Source of the DNA: Flavobacterium kayseriense
Lineage (GTDB): Bacteria; Bacteroidota; Bacteroidia; Flavobacteriales; Flavobacteriaceae
Assembly (NCBI RefSeq): GCF_014305095.1
Contig: NZ_JACRUI010000002.1
Span: 62,001 to 126,000, forward strand
Length of the DNA: 64,000 bases
Direction: 5' to 3'
Within the stretch, counting starts at the first letter, position 1; the number at the start of each line of letters is the position of its first letter. The notes below the pieces were generated by a model. That model did no database searches and was not told the DNA's origin. It saw nothing but the letters and a program-made list of their open reading frames with translations. Positions 8,504-16,905 of the stretch are shown here, in pieces. The position numbers and the translations under genes are program-made.

Positions 8504-9821
8504 TCAACTATTGCTTTTTGGGATTTTCCTTAGCGGAATATCCTATACGACGGCACAAGACAAAAAGAGTTTAACACTCGATGAAGCCATCAATATGGCC
8601 TGGTTAAAAAGTAATGAGGTTTCATTAGCTAATAGCAAAGTCGATACCAAAAAATATGAGCTTCAAGCGGTGAAAAACGAAAGATATCCTGATGTAAAAG
8701 TATCAGGACAATACCAACATCTAACAAAAGCGACAATTAATTTAAAGTTGAACAATACTAGTGCTTCATCAGAGCCAAGTCCGGTTGTTAATCAGCTTTT
8801 ACTAGGACAAGCTAACGCTACACTACCGGTATTTGCCGGTTTTAAAATACAAAACAGCATTATTGCTCTCGACAATATGTATCAAGCAGAAACTGCCAAT
8901 GCGATGCAAACTAAAGAAGAGGTAGCAATGCAAGTAGTTAATTATTATGCTCGTCTATACAAAGCCCAAAAAACAGTTGAGCTTTTAAAAGAAAACCAAA
9001 AAAGCACGCTGCAGCGTGCTGTTGATTTTACTGCTTTAGAAAAAAACGGTATCATCCCACGAAATGACTTACTTAAAGCGCAGTTGCAAGTTTCAAAATT
9101 ACAATTATCGCTTGACAGAGCTAACAGTGACTTAAACAATGTTAATTATGAACTCGTTTCACTTTTAAAATTAGATCCTAAAATTAATTTAATTATTAGA
9201 GAAAGTGATTTCGCAGACTTTCAAATGATCAATATTCCTACTAATGAATCGATTGCTTTAGAGAGCAGAAAAGATTTAGAGGCAGTTCGCTTACAAGAGA
9301 AAGCAAGTTTAGCGAATATTAAAGTAGCTAAAAGTGCCTATTATCCGCAGGTAGCAATTATTGGAGGCTATACTTCTTTAGGATTAAAAAATGTAGTAAC
9401 AGTGCAAAACGCCATCAATATAGGTGTAGGATTTTCATATGATTTAAGTGGTATTTTAAAAAACGGTACTAATGTAAAAATAGCAGAGAGCAAAGCCTTA
9501 GAGGTTCAAAACTCAGAAAACCTCCTTACCGATTATATCAAGATTCAAGTTCAAAAAGCAATTGAAGACTATGATTTAGCGATTAAGCAAGATCTTGTGT
9601 ACAACGAGGCTGTTGACCAAGCATCAGAAAACTATAGAATCATAAAAGAGAAATACGATAATGGCCTATCAGACACTAATGACTTATTAGATGCCGATGT
9701 GGAACAATTAGGATCTAAGATCAATAAAGCATTAGCAAAGGCTAACGTGATTCAAAAATATTACGAACTACTTTCTGTAAGTGGACAATTAAACCAAACC
9801 TTCAATCTTTCAAAAATATAA
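8493..9821 (+). CDS. TolC-family outer membrane efflux protein
   Basis: A 442-residue outer-membrane channel component. It has a signal peptide (about residues 1-21, ending TTAQ), then the TolC-type repeat beginning LTLDEAINMAWLKSNEV, and two halves rich in long amphipathic coiled-coil helices (for example KTVELLKENQKS and AIEDYDLAIKQDLVYNEAVDQ). It is second in the tetR-tolC-emrA-emrB operon. It completes a tripartite pump across both membranes with the adaptor and the DHA2 permease that follow. Confidence 0.93.
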   Translation: MKVSQLLLFGIFLSGISYTTAQDKKSLTLDEAINMAWLKSNEVSLANSKVDTKKYELQAVKNERYPDVKVSGQYQHLTKATINLKLNNTSASSEPSPVVNQLLLGQANATLPVFAGFKIQNSIIALDNMYQAETANAMQTKEEVAMQVVNYYARLYKAQKTVELLKENQKSTLQRAVDFTALEKNGIIPRNDLLKAQLQVSKLQLSLDRANSDLNNVNYELVSLLKLDPKINLIIRESDFADFQMINIPTNESIALESRKDLEAVRLQEKASLANIKVAKSAYYPQVAIIGGYTSLGLKNVVTVQNAINIGVGFSYDLSGILKNGTNVKIAESKALEVQNSENLLTDYIKIQVQKAIEDYDLAIKQDLVYNEAVDQASENYRIIKEKYDNGLSDTNDLLDADVEQLGSKINKALAKANVIQKYYELLSVSGQLNQTFNLSKI

Positions 9822-9833
9822 TCAAGACCTAAA

Positions 9834-10913
9834 ATGGAAAAGAAACCAACAAACAAAAAGTTTATCATTATAATAGGGACATTACTAATTTTAGGAATTA
9901 CCTACGGAACTTACAAGTACATTCACTCCCTTTCTCACGAAGGCACAGATGATGCTCAGATAGAAAAAAACATGAATCCTATTATCCCTAGAGTCTCGGG
10001 ATATGTAAGTAAAGTGTATATTAAGGACAACGACTTTGTAAAAAAAGGAGATACGTTGTTTACGATAGATAACAATGATTATGAATTAAGGATTGACGAA
10101 GCAGAAGCTACCTTGGCAGCAGCGGAAGGTAATTTTGAAGTTTCAAAGGCAGATGTTGGAAGTGTTTTAGCTAGTATTTCCGTGTCTAATGCTAATGTGC
10201 AATCAGCAGCAGGTACAATTGAAACAGCTAAAATTAGATTAGGACGTGCAACCAACGATTTTAATCGTTATGAAAATCTATACAAAAGCCGTACAATAAC
10301 AAAGCAACAATATGAGCAAGCACTTGCAGCAAAACAGGAAGCTGAAAGTCAAGTTCGCATTTTACAACAACAAGAAAAAGCAACTGCTTACCAGACGTCA
10401 GTGATCAAGGCAAAAGGAAAAGTATCCGATAAGCAGACCGATGTTGCAGCAGCCAATATCAAGAAGGCAAAAGCCATGCTTGAAACAGCGAAGCTAAATT
10501 TAACGTATACTGTTATCACAGCAGCTATTGATGGTCAAGTATCTAAAATCGATATTCAGCCAGGACAATTGGTACAACCCGGACAGTCTCTTTTTTACAT
10601 CATCAATAATACAACTGCTTGGGTTATCGCTAATTTTAAAGAAACGCAACTGAATAAAATGGTAGCTGGACAAAAAGTTACACTAAAGGTTGATGCTTAT
10701 CCTGATTATGACTTTGAAGGGACAGTGATTTCGTTCTCACCAGCAACGGGATCTCGTTTTTCTATTTTGCCTCCTGATAATGCAACCGGAAACTTTGTAA
10801 AAACAATTCAACGTTTACCAGTTAAAATCAGTATTGACCCCAACAATGATAGCGAAAAGGTAAAATTATTACGTCCAGGTATGAATGTGGATGTAGATGT
10901 ACATATCAAATAA
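9834..10913 (+). CDS. HlyD/EmrA-type membrane fusion protein
   Basis: A 359-residue periplasmic adaptor. One N-terminal membrane helix (about residues 9-27) is followed by a biotinyl/lipoyl half-motif (IIPRVSGYVSKVYIKDNDFV). A long coiled-coil hairpin spans about residues 75-215. The second lipoyl half (ITAAIDGQVSKIDIQPGQLV) and a beta-barrel domain with VIANFKETQL, typical of EmrA, complete it. It bridges the inner-membrane EmrB-like permease and the TolC-like channel. It is 12 bp after tolC and 1 bp before emrB. Confidence 0.93.
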   Translation: MEKKPTNKKFIIIIGTLLILGITYGTYKYIHSLSHEGTDDAQIEKNMNPIIPRVSGYVSKVYIKDNDFVKKGDTLFTIDNNDYELRIDEAEATLAAAEGNFEVSKADVGSVLASISVSNANVQSAAGTIETAKIRLGRATNDFNRYENLYKSRTITKQQYEQALAAKQEAESQVRILQQQEKATAYQTSVIKAKGKVSDKQTDVAAANIKKAKAMLETAKLNLTYTVITAAIDGQVSKIDIQPGQLVQPGQSLFYIINNTTAWVIANFKETQLNKMVAGQKVTLKVDAYPDYDFEGTVISFSPATGSRFSILPPDNATGNFVKTIQRLPVKISIDPNNDSEKVKLLRPGMNVDVDVHIK

Positions 10914-10914
10914 A

Positions 10915-12495
10915 ATGGAAAAATCAGAAGACGATTTAGTAGAGTATGGCTTTAGGAGAGTTATCATAACCATCACAGCAGTACTATGTGCTTTGCTTGA
11001 AATTGTTGATACTACTATTGTCAATGTTGCTCTAACAAATATGCGAGGAAGTCTTGGAGCTACTTTGACCGATGTAGCTTGGGTTATTACCGCTTATGCT
11101 ATTGCAAACGTCATTGTAATACCTATGACAAGTTGGCTTTCACAACAATTTGGTAGACGTAATTATTTTGCCGTATCTATAATAATTTTCACAGTAGCCT
11201 CCTTTTTATGCGGTAATGCTACGAATATATGGGAACTTGTCGCTTTTCGTTTTATCCAAGGCTTAGGAGGTGGTGCTTTATTAGTTACTGCACAAACTAT
11301 TATCACTGAGAGTTACCCTATAGCTAAAAGAGGAATGGCACAAGCCATATACGGAATGGGAGTAATTGTGGGTCCAACATTAGGTCCGCCTTTAGGTGGG
11401 TATTTAGTAGATAATTTTTCATGGCCTTATATATTTTACATCAATATTCCACTAGGGATTATCGCTACTCTTTTAACACTTTCCTTTGTTAGAAGTCCTA
11501 AATATGGTGAAAAATTAAAATCTAATCAGGTAGATTGGATTGGAATAATTTTGCTAGCCACTTTTATTGGCTCTCTACAATTTGTATTAGAACACGGACA
11601 ACAGGACGATTGGTTTAATAATCCGTTAATTGTTGCCTTAAGTACAATGTCTGTATTTGGCTTAATACTTTTTATATGGAGGCAGTTAGTATATAAGCAT
11701 CCGATTGTAAATTTAAGCGTGCTAAAGGATGGTAATCTACGTATTGGTACCTTGATGAGTTTTATTCTTGGTTTTGGTTTGTATGGTTCTACACTAATCA
11801 TACCTATCTATACGCAATCTATTTTACGATGGACGGCCACAGATGCTGGTTTGCTTTTGATACCTGGTTCGATAACCACAGCAATCATGATGCCTTTTGT
11901 AGGTAGAATGATTCAAAAAGGAGTTCCGCAAGCCTACATGGTTGCTGCTGGATTTTTAAGTTTCTTTATTTTTACTTTCATGATGTACAATGTGCTGACG
12001 CCTGATACTGGTGTCGAGCATATGTATTGGCCATTAATATTAAGAGGAATTGGCTTAGGATTACTTTTTGTTCCTATTACTACTCTATCTTTATCGACCT
12101 TGAAGGGAAAAAATATTGGAGAAGGAGCTGCCTTTACGGGAATGATGCGACAATTAGGAGGGTCGTTTGGTATCGCTATTATAACTACTTTCATCACACG
12201 ATTTACTCAAAAACACCGTGTCGATCTTATTTCGAATTTAGACGGAAGTAATTTTGAAGTACAACAACGGATTATGCTATTGCAAAAGGGGTTTATAGCT
12301 AAGGGGTTTACAGTTAATGAATCCTTGAAAAAAGCATACCAAGCTATAGAGTACAGCGTTTTAAAGCAAAGTACCGTTCTAGCGTATATGGATATCTTTT
12401 TATACCTTGGAATTTTATTTTTATTATGTATTCCAATTGTGTTTTTCATCAAAAGAGGTAAAAACAAAATTAACCCCGCAGATGCCATGCACTAA
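10915..12495 (+). CDS. DHA2-family multidrug MFS transporter (EmrB-like)
   Basis: A 526-residue permease with 14 predicted membrane segments. The DHA2 signature lies near DTTIVNVALTNM in helix 1, motif A-like QQFGRRN follows helix 2, and GVIVGPTLGPPLGGYL is the motif C antiporter element in helix 5. An ATG at 10897 overlaps the end of emrA, but the ATG at 10915, one base after the emrA stop, fits the family N-terminus (MEKSEDDLVEYGFRR) better. It is the proton-driven drug exporter of this operon; the substrate is unknown. Confidence 0.92.
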   Translation: MEKSEDDLVEYGFRRVIITITAVLCALLEIVDTTIVNVALTNMRGSLGATLTDVAWVITAYAIANVIVIPMTSWLSQQFGRRNYFAVSIIIFTVASFLCGNATNIWELVAFRFIQGLGGGALLVTAQTIITESYPIAKRGMAQAIYGMGVIVGPTLGPPLGGYLVDNFSWPYIFYINIPLGIIATLLTLSFVRSPKYGEKLKSNQVDWIGIILLATFIGSLQFVLEHGQQDDWFNNPLIVALSTMSVFGLILFIWRQLVYKHPIVNLSVLKDGNLRIGTLMSFILGFGLYGSTLIIPIYTQSILRWTATDAGLLLIPGSITTAIMMPFVGRMIQKGVPQAYMVAAGFLSFFIFTFMMYNVLTPDTGVEHMYWPLILRGIGLGLLFVPITTLSLSTLKGKNIGEGAAFTGMMRQLGGSFGIAIITTFITRFTQKHRVDLISNLDGSNFEVQQRIMLLQKGFIAKGFTVNESLKKAYQAIEYSVLKQSTVLAYMDIFLYLGILFLLCIPIVFFIKRGKNKINPADAMH

Positions 12496-12511
12496 AATTG
12501 CTAAATATATC

Positions 12512-12545
12512 AAAGCGCCATTTTCTTTCGAAAATGGCGCTTTTT
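12512..12545. terminator. Bidirectional terminator between emrB and yaaA
   Basis: AAAGCGCCATTTT and AAAATGGCGCTTT form a perfect stem around ctttcg, with A and T tails on both sides. It lies between convergent genes and so can serve both. Confidence 0.85.
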
Positions 12546-12566
12546 AAATTGTAATAAAGGATGATT

Positions 12567-13325
12567 TTATCTAGTGAAAATTAAATTATTCCCTTCTGAT
12601 AAATTGGCGTCAAACATATATCCGTCATAATTAAACCCCTTTAAATCATCAATCGTTTCAGCATTTGTATCTATAATATAACGAACCATCATTCCTCTCG
12701 CCTTTTTGGCAAAAAAACTAATAATCTTTAGTTTTCCATCCTTATAATCTTTAAAGTCTGGAGTGACTATAGGTACTTTTAAGGCGTTAGTATCTATTAC
12801 TGAGAAGTATTCGTTACTTGCTAAATTCACAAACAACTCGTCTTTTTCTAATTCTTTATTAAGAGCTTTAGTAATTGTTGTTTTCCAAAATTCGTAAAGG
12901 TTTTTTTGTTCTCCAATAGGTAACTTTGTCCCCATCTCTAAACGATAGGCTTGCATAAGATCAAGTGGTTTTAAGAAACCGTAGAGCCCCGATAAAATCC
13001 TAAGTTTATCTTGTAAAACAGGAATCTTTTCGACGGAAATCGTGTAAGCATCTAACCCTGTATATACGTCACCATCAAAAGTATAAATGGCCGGTCGAGC
13101 ATTGTCGCTTGTAAAAGGCGTTTTCCACGCTTGATTGCGTTCCCAATTCAAATTAGCTAACTTATCAGAAATATGCATCAACGCAGACAAATTCTCTGGA
13201 GATTCCTGCTTTAAAACCTGCTGAATTTGTCGCGACTCTTTCAAAAACAAAGGTTCCGTGAACTGACTGATTGGTAATTCTTTTTCAAAATTCAAGGACT
13301 TTGCGGGAGAGATAACAATTTTCAT
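12567..13325 (-). CDS. yaaA: Peroxide stress protein YaaA (DUF328/UPF0246)
   Basis: A 252-residue member of the YaaA family, which in E. coli limits free iron under peroxide stress and whose fold binds DNA. The start MKIVISPAKSLNFE at 13325 matches the family N-terminus exactly; the frame runs 20 codons further upstream without family similarity. Family segments visible are the GLYGFLKPLDLMQAYRLEMG region, NLASNEYFS and the C-terminal KKARGMMVRYIID. It stands alone and shares a terminator with the efflux operon. The specific biochemical role in this phylum is inferred from homology. Confidence 0.93.
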   Translation of the reverse strand: MKIVISPAKSLNFEKELPISQFTEPLFLKESRQIQQVLKQESPENLSALMHISDKLANLNWERNQAWKTPFTSDNARPAIYTFDGDVYTGLDAYTISVEKIPVLQDKLRILSGLYGFLKPLDLMQAYRLEMGTKLPIGEQKNLYEFWKTTITKALNKELEKDELFVNLASNEYFSVIDTNALKVPIVTPDFKDYKDGKLKIISFFAKKARGMMVRYIIDTNAETIDDLKGFNYDGYMFDANLSEGNNLIFTR

Positions 13326-13443
13326 ATACTTCTTAATTCTGATTATATTTTCAAAAGTACAAATTGAATTTAAGAAATAGCGCAAACCAAATTGATAAGT
13401 TTAATAGCGTAATAGAAAATCTAAATGAGCAATAAAAAATCAG

Positions 13444-13451
13444 TATTTTTG
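13444..13451 (+). promoter_or_regulatory. -7 promoter box of the GNAT gene
   Basis: TATTTTTG matches TAnnTTTG, 33 bp before the ATG at 13485. No clear TTTG -33 element was seen at the usual 17-23 bp distance. Confidence 0.4.
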
Positions 13452-13484
13452 ACCCCATCTTAAAGTGAAAAGAACCCAAAAACA

Positions 13485-14003
13485 ATGATAGTAATCCAAA
13501 TCGTAAAAGCCACAATATCTGATCTTGCTCTAATTAGAAAAATTAGCATACAAACTTTTACAGAAACATTTGCAGCGGTGAATACTGAGCAAAATCTAGC
13601 ATTTTACATCAATGAAAGATTGAACGAAGCGGTTATAAAACAAGAAATAGAGAACATCCAGTCTTCATTTTATCTCGCTAAAGCAAATGACATAATTGTA
13701 GGATATCTAAAACTCAATTGGGGAGACGCACAAACTGAAACTTTAGAAAGTCAAGCGTTAGAAATTCATCGCATTTATGTTCTTAAAGAATTTCACGGCC
13801 AGCAGGTAGGTCAACGTTTACTTGACGAAGCTATTACTATTGCAAATAATAAAAAGGTAAACTTTATATGGCTTGGTGTTTGGGAAAATAACCATCAAGC
13901 TCTACGTTTTTATAAAAAAAATGGTTTTATCTCTTTTGACACTCACGTTTTCAAACTCGGAAATGACACACAAACCGACTTGCTTCTAAAACTAGAAGTT
14001 TGA
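13485..14003 (+). CDS. GNAT family N-acetyltransferase (PaiA-like)
   Basis: A 172-residue acetyl-CoA-dependent acetyltransferase. The order of elements is N-terminal IVKATISDLALIRKISIQTFTETFA, then the beta-4 strand EIHRIYVLKEFHGQQVGQRLLDEA (motif A, acetyl-CoA pyrophosphate loop) and WLGVWENNHQALRFYKKNGF (motif B). The N-terminal TFTETFA pattern resembles PaiA spermine/spermidine acetyltransferases, but the substrate is not certain. It stands alone between yaaA and nhaA. ATG MIVIQIVKA is used; a start at the more common K-A-T position is not available. Confidence 0.85.
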   Translation: MIVIQIVKATISDLALIRKISIQTFTETFAAVNTEQNLAFYINERLNEAVIKQEIENIQSSFYLAKANDIIVGYLKLNWGDAQTETLESQALEIHRIYVLKEFHGQQVGQRLLDEAITIANNKKVNFIWLGVWENNHQALRFYKKNGFISFDTHVFKLGNDTQTDLLLKLEV

Positions 14004-14311
14004 AGATAAGTAGTTTATCTCACTATTGTTACCAATATCTAAACTACCTTGACTTCTAAGCTAGTGGACCATTTATTTATAAAACCAAAAAGTTACGACT
14101 AAGATGTAAGTTTTTGTAAATTAAAAAAAAAGAGCAATCATCAAATTTTTATTTGCTTTAAGACCTATAAAAGTAAAAATCACTTCAATATTCTCAAATT
14201 CTGCGAGGGGATTAGTAACTAATTAGCTATTTTTGTGAATCTGCGATAGTAGGCTCACCTATGAGTTTTAAAAAGATCAACTATCATACTTGATTACAAA
14301 AAAAAGAATAC
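14004..14311. other. Upstream region of nhaA
   Basis: AT-rich leader. A TATTTTTG box at 14228-14235 fits a -7 element 77 bp before nhaA, without a clear -33. A small imperfect hairpin (GATAA/TTATC) follows the GNAT stop at about 14006-14020. The long spacing before nhaA could hold an ion-responsive leader, but I see no recognisable riboswitch. Confidence 0.35.
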
Positions 14312-15499
14312 ATGAAAAGAACGGTAAAGAAGACGATTAAAAAAATATACAATGCTGAATTGTGGAATGACTTTTTTAACAATGAAAAAGCCAGTGGACT
14401 TATACTAATAGGCTGTACGTTGATTTCTTTAATATTAGCTAATTCAATCTTTAGTGCACAATACCTAAACACCTGGCATATTGGCTTTGGTGGACAAAGT
14501 TTAGAATATTGGATTAATGATGGATTAATGACCATTTTCTTTTTACTAATAGGTTTAGAATTAGAGAGAGAGATTTATGATGGAGAGCTCTCTAATATAA
14601 AAGATGCATTACTTCCCATCTTCGCTGCTTTAGGAGGAATGGCAGTTCCAGCAGGATTATATCTATGGCTTAATTACGGAACTGTAGCTCAGGCAGGAGC
14701 AGGTATACCTATGGCTACAGATATTGCCTTTGCTCTAGGTGTATTATCTCTTTTAGGAAATCGTGTTCCATTATCTTTAAAAATATTTTTAACCGCCCTA
14801 GCTGTTATTGATGATTTAGGAGCAATTTTAGTTATTGCAATCTTTTACACCAAAACTATCTTTTGGCTAAATTTAGGAATCGCGATGGGAATTATGCTTT
14901 TTCTATTCATTTTGAACCGCATGAAAGTTTACATACTCTCCATTTACTTAATTGGTGGAGTATTTATGTGGTACTTTATGCTAAACTCTGGTATTCATGC
15001 TACAGTTACCGGTGTATTACTAGCATTTGTAATACCATTTGGAGACGGAACCAAAAAATCTATTTCGTATCAATTGCAAAGCTTCTTACACAAACCTGTA
15101 GCATTCTTCATTCTTCCATTATTTGCATTAGCGAATACTGCAATTGTAATAGGCTCAGATATTGTTGAAACTCTGACGCAACACTACAGTATTGGAATTG
15201 CAATGGGATTAGTTTTAGGTAAACCTATCGGTATTGCCTTGTTTAGTTTTCTTGCAGTTACAGCAGGCTTCTGTAAATTACCCGAGGATTTGACATGGAA
15301 AACCATAATTAGTGTCGGCTTTTTAGGAGGAATAGGATTTACCATGTCCATCTTTATCACTCTACTTGCCTTCGATGATCAAGTTTTAATCAGTCATGCT
15401 AAATTCGTTATTCTACTATCATCACTTACTGCTGGTATAGTTGGATTCTTGTCATTAAAGAAAACATTAAAAGCGAATCCGAATGAAAACATTAGTTAG
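14312..15499 (+). CDS. nhaA: Na+/H+ antiporter NhaA
   Basis: A 395-residue inner-membrane antiporter that exchanges Na+ (or Li+) for protons. Family landmarks include GLMTIFFLLIGLELEREIYDGEL, the MATDIAFALGVLSLLG segment, and the ion-binding aspartate pair in AVIDDLGAILVIAIFYT (the Asp163/Asp164 equivalents). The C-terminal LVLGKPIGI and GIGFTMSIFI segments complete the 12-helix pattern. Its 3' end overlaps the following DUF389 gene by 17 bp, so the two are probably co-translated. Confidence 0.96.
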   Translation: MKRTVKKTIKKIYNAELWNDFFNNEKASGLILIGCTLISLILANSIFSAQYLNTWHIGFGGQSLEYWINDGLMTIFFLLIGLELEREIYDGELSNIKDALLPIFAALGGMAVPAGLYLWLNYGTVAQAGAGIPMATDIAFALGVLSLLGNRVPLSLKIFLTALAVIDDLGAILVIAIFYTKTIFWLNLGIAMGIMLFLFILNRMKVYILSIYLIGGVFMWYFMLNSGIHATVTGVLLAFVIPFGDGTKKSISYQLQSFLHKPVAFFILPLFALANTAIVIGSDIVETLTQHYSIGIAMGLVLGKPIGIALFSFLAVTAGFCKLPEDLTWKTIISVGFLGGIGFTMSIFITLLAFDDQVLISHAKFVILLSSLTAGIVGFLSLKKTLKANPNENIS

Positions 15500-16835
15500 T
15501 CAAATTCTCAATTACATTAACCTAAGCCGAGGCGAAGATGACAAGCATAAGGTTCTCGATAATGTAAAATCTAATATTTCATTTAGAGGAGCTAATCTTT
15601 GGATTTTAGCTTGTGCTATTGTTATTGCTTCTATAGGATTAAACGTAAATTCGGCAGCAGTAATCATTGGAGCCATGTTAATATCTCCATTGATGGGACC
15701 TATTATTGGTGCCGGATTTGGACTTGGTGTTTTTGATTTTAATTTGCTGAAAAAATCATTAAAAAACTTAGCCGTTGCCACTTTTGTTGGTTTAATAGTT
15801 TCTGCGATTTATTTTTATTTAAGTCCTTTTAAAGAAACGCAACCCGAATTATTATCCAGAACAGCTCCCAATATCTATGATATTTTGATTGCTTTCTCGG
15901 GTGGTTTAGTAGGTGCCATTGCAATAACAAGAGTCGAAAAGGGGAATCCAATTCCTGGGGTAGCTATAGCAACCGCCTTGATGCCTCCTTTATGTACAGC
16001 AGGATACGGAATTGCAATAGGTAGTATGAAATTCTTTTTTGGAGCAATTTACTTGTACTCAATCAACTGTGTATTTATATGTATTTCTACGTTTTTTATA
16101 GTAACCTATTTAAAATATCCAAAGACAAAGCAATTAGACGATAGGAGTGAAAAGAGAGTGAAGTACATTATCTCAACGCTTATCACTATCTTGATTTTGC
16201 CAAGTATTTACTTCGCCTATCAATTAATTCAGCAGAAAAATTACCAGCATCAAATTGATGTTTTTATAGAAACTGAATTTTCAAACAAAGGAATAGCTAT
16301 TTTATACAAGAAAACAAAGTTTACCGAAAACCCTAAAAAGTTAGATCTTGGTTTTTTAAGTAAAAAATTTACTGCTCCTGAAATCAAAGTGCTAAATGAT
16401 AAATTGAAAAATTACGACATCAACAATACACAGTTGCGCGTTATTCAAGACACAACCGACCTAAAAAGTGATATTCTAAACGAAATAAAGTATAACAAAT
16501 CCGTCTTGAGTGAGAAGGATGTAACGATTCTGAAATTAAAAAAACAAATTAATTCCAGCTTATACGATAACAAAGCATTACTTTCTGAGATTAAAATACT
16601 GTTTCCTGAAATTGAAAATATCTCAATGACAAATCATATTTTTAATGATAATACCGATAGTTTAAAAACAGTACCTGTACTTATTTACAACAGTAAAACG
16701 GTGTTAAAAGACGAGTATAAAATCAAGTTGACCTTGTGGTTAGAACAACGTTTGGCCAAATCTAATATTGAGCTATACCAACAACCCAATCAGCCAGTCG
16801 CACAATCTCCCGATAAAAAAGGGGTGAAAAAATAG
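15483..16835 (+). CDS. DUF389 (TIGR00341) membrane protein
   Basis: A 450-residue protein. Residues about 30-250 hold the DUF389 membrane core, with the conserved AVIIGAMLISPLMGPIIGAG, LIAFSGGLVGAIA and VAIATALMPPLCTAGYGIA segments. An approximately 200-residue soluble C-terminal tail is rich in Lys and Asp. Biochemical function is not established for the family. The ATG lies 17 bp inside the end of nhaA, with the stop in a different frame, and a terminator follows. The overlap suggests a role alongside the antiporter, but this is inference. Confidence 0.88.
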   Translation: MKTLVSQILNYINLSRGEDDKHKVLDNVKSNISFRGANLWILACAIVIASIGLNVNSAAVIIGAMLISPLMGPIIGAGFGLGVFDFNLLKKSLKNLAVATFVGLIVSAIYFYLSPFKETQPELLSRTAPNIYDILIAFSGGLVGAIAITRVEKGNPIPGVAIATALMPPLCTAGYGIAIGSMKFFFGAIYLYSINCVFICISTFFIVTYLKYPKTKQLDDRSEKRVKYIISTLITILILPSIYFAYQLIQQKNYQHQIDVFIETEFSNKGIAILYKKTKFTENPKKLDLGFLSKKFTAPEIKVLNDKLKNYDINNTQLRVIQDTTDLKSDILNEIKYNKSVLSEKDVTILKLKKQINSSLYDNKALLSEIKILFPEIENISMTNHIFNDNTDSLKTVPVLIYNSKTVLKDEYKIKLTLWLEQRLAKSNIELYQQPNQPVAQSPDKKGVKK

Positions 16836-16860
16836 AAACAAAAAAAAATACAAAAACAAA

Positions 16861-16890
16861 AAAAATCTGCTCGAAAGCAGATTTTTTTTT
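16861..16890. terminator. Bidirectional terminator between the DUF389 gene and the metalloprotease gene
   Basis: AATCTGCT-cgaa-AGCAGATT stem with an A-run before and ten T after, between two convergent genes. Confidence 0.85.
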
Positions 16891-16905
16891 TATTGGTAAT
16901 CTAAA

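Noticed and set aside
14004..14311. Possible riboswitch upstream of nhaA
   Set aside because: The leader is long, but I found no conserved riboswitch core or expression-platform hairpin.
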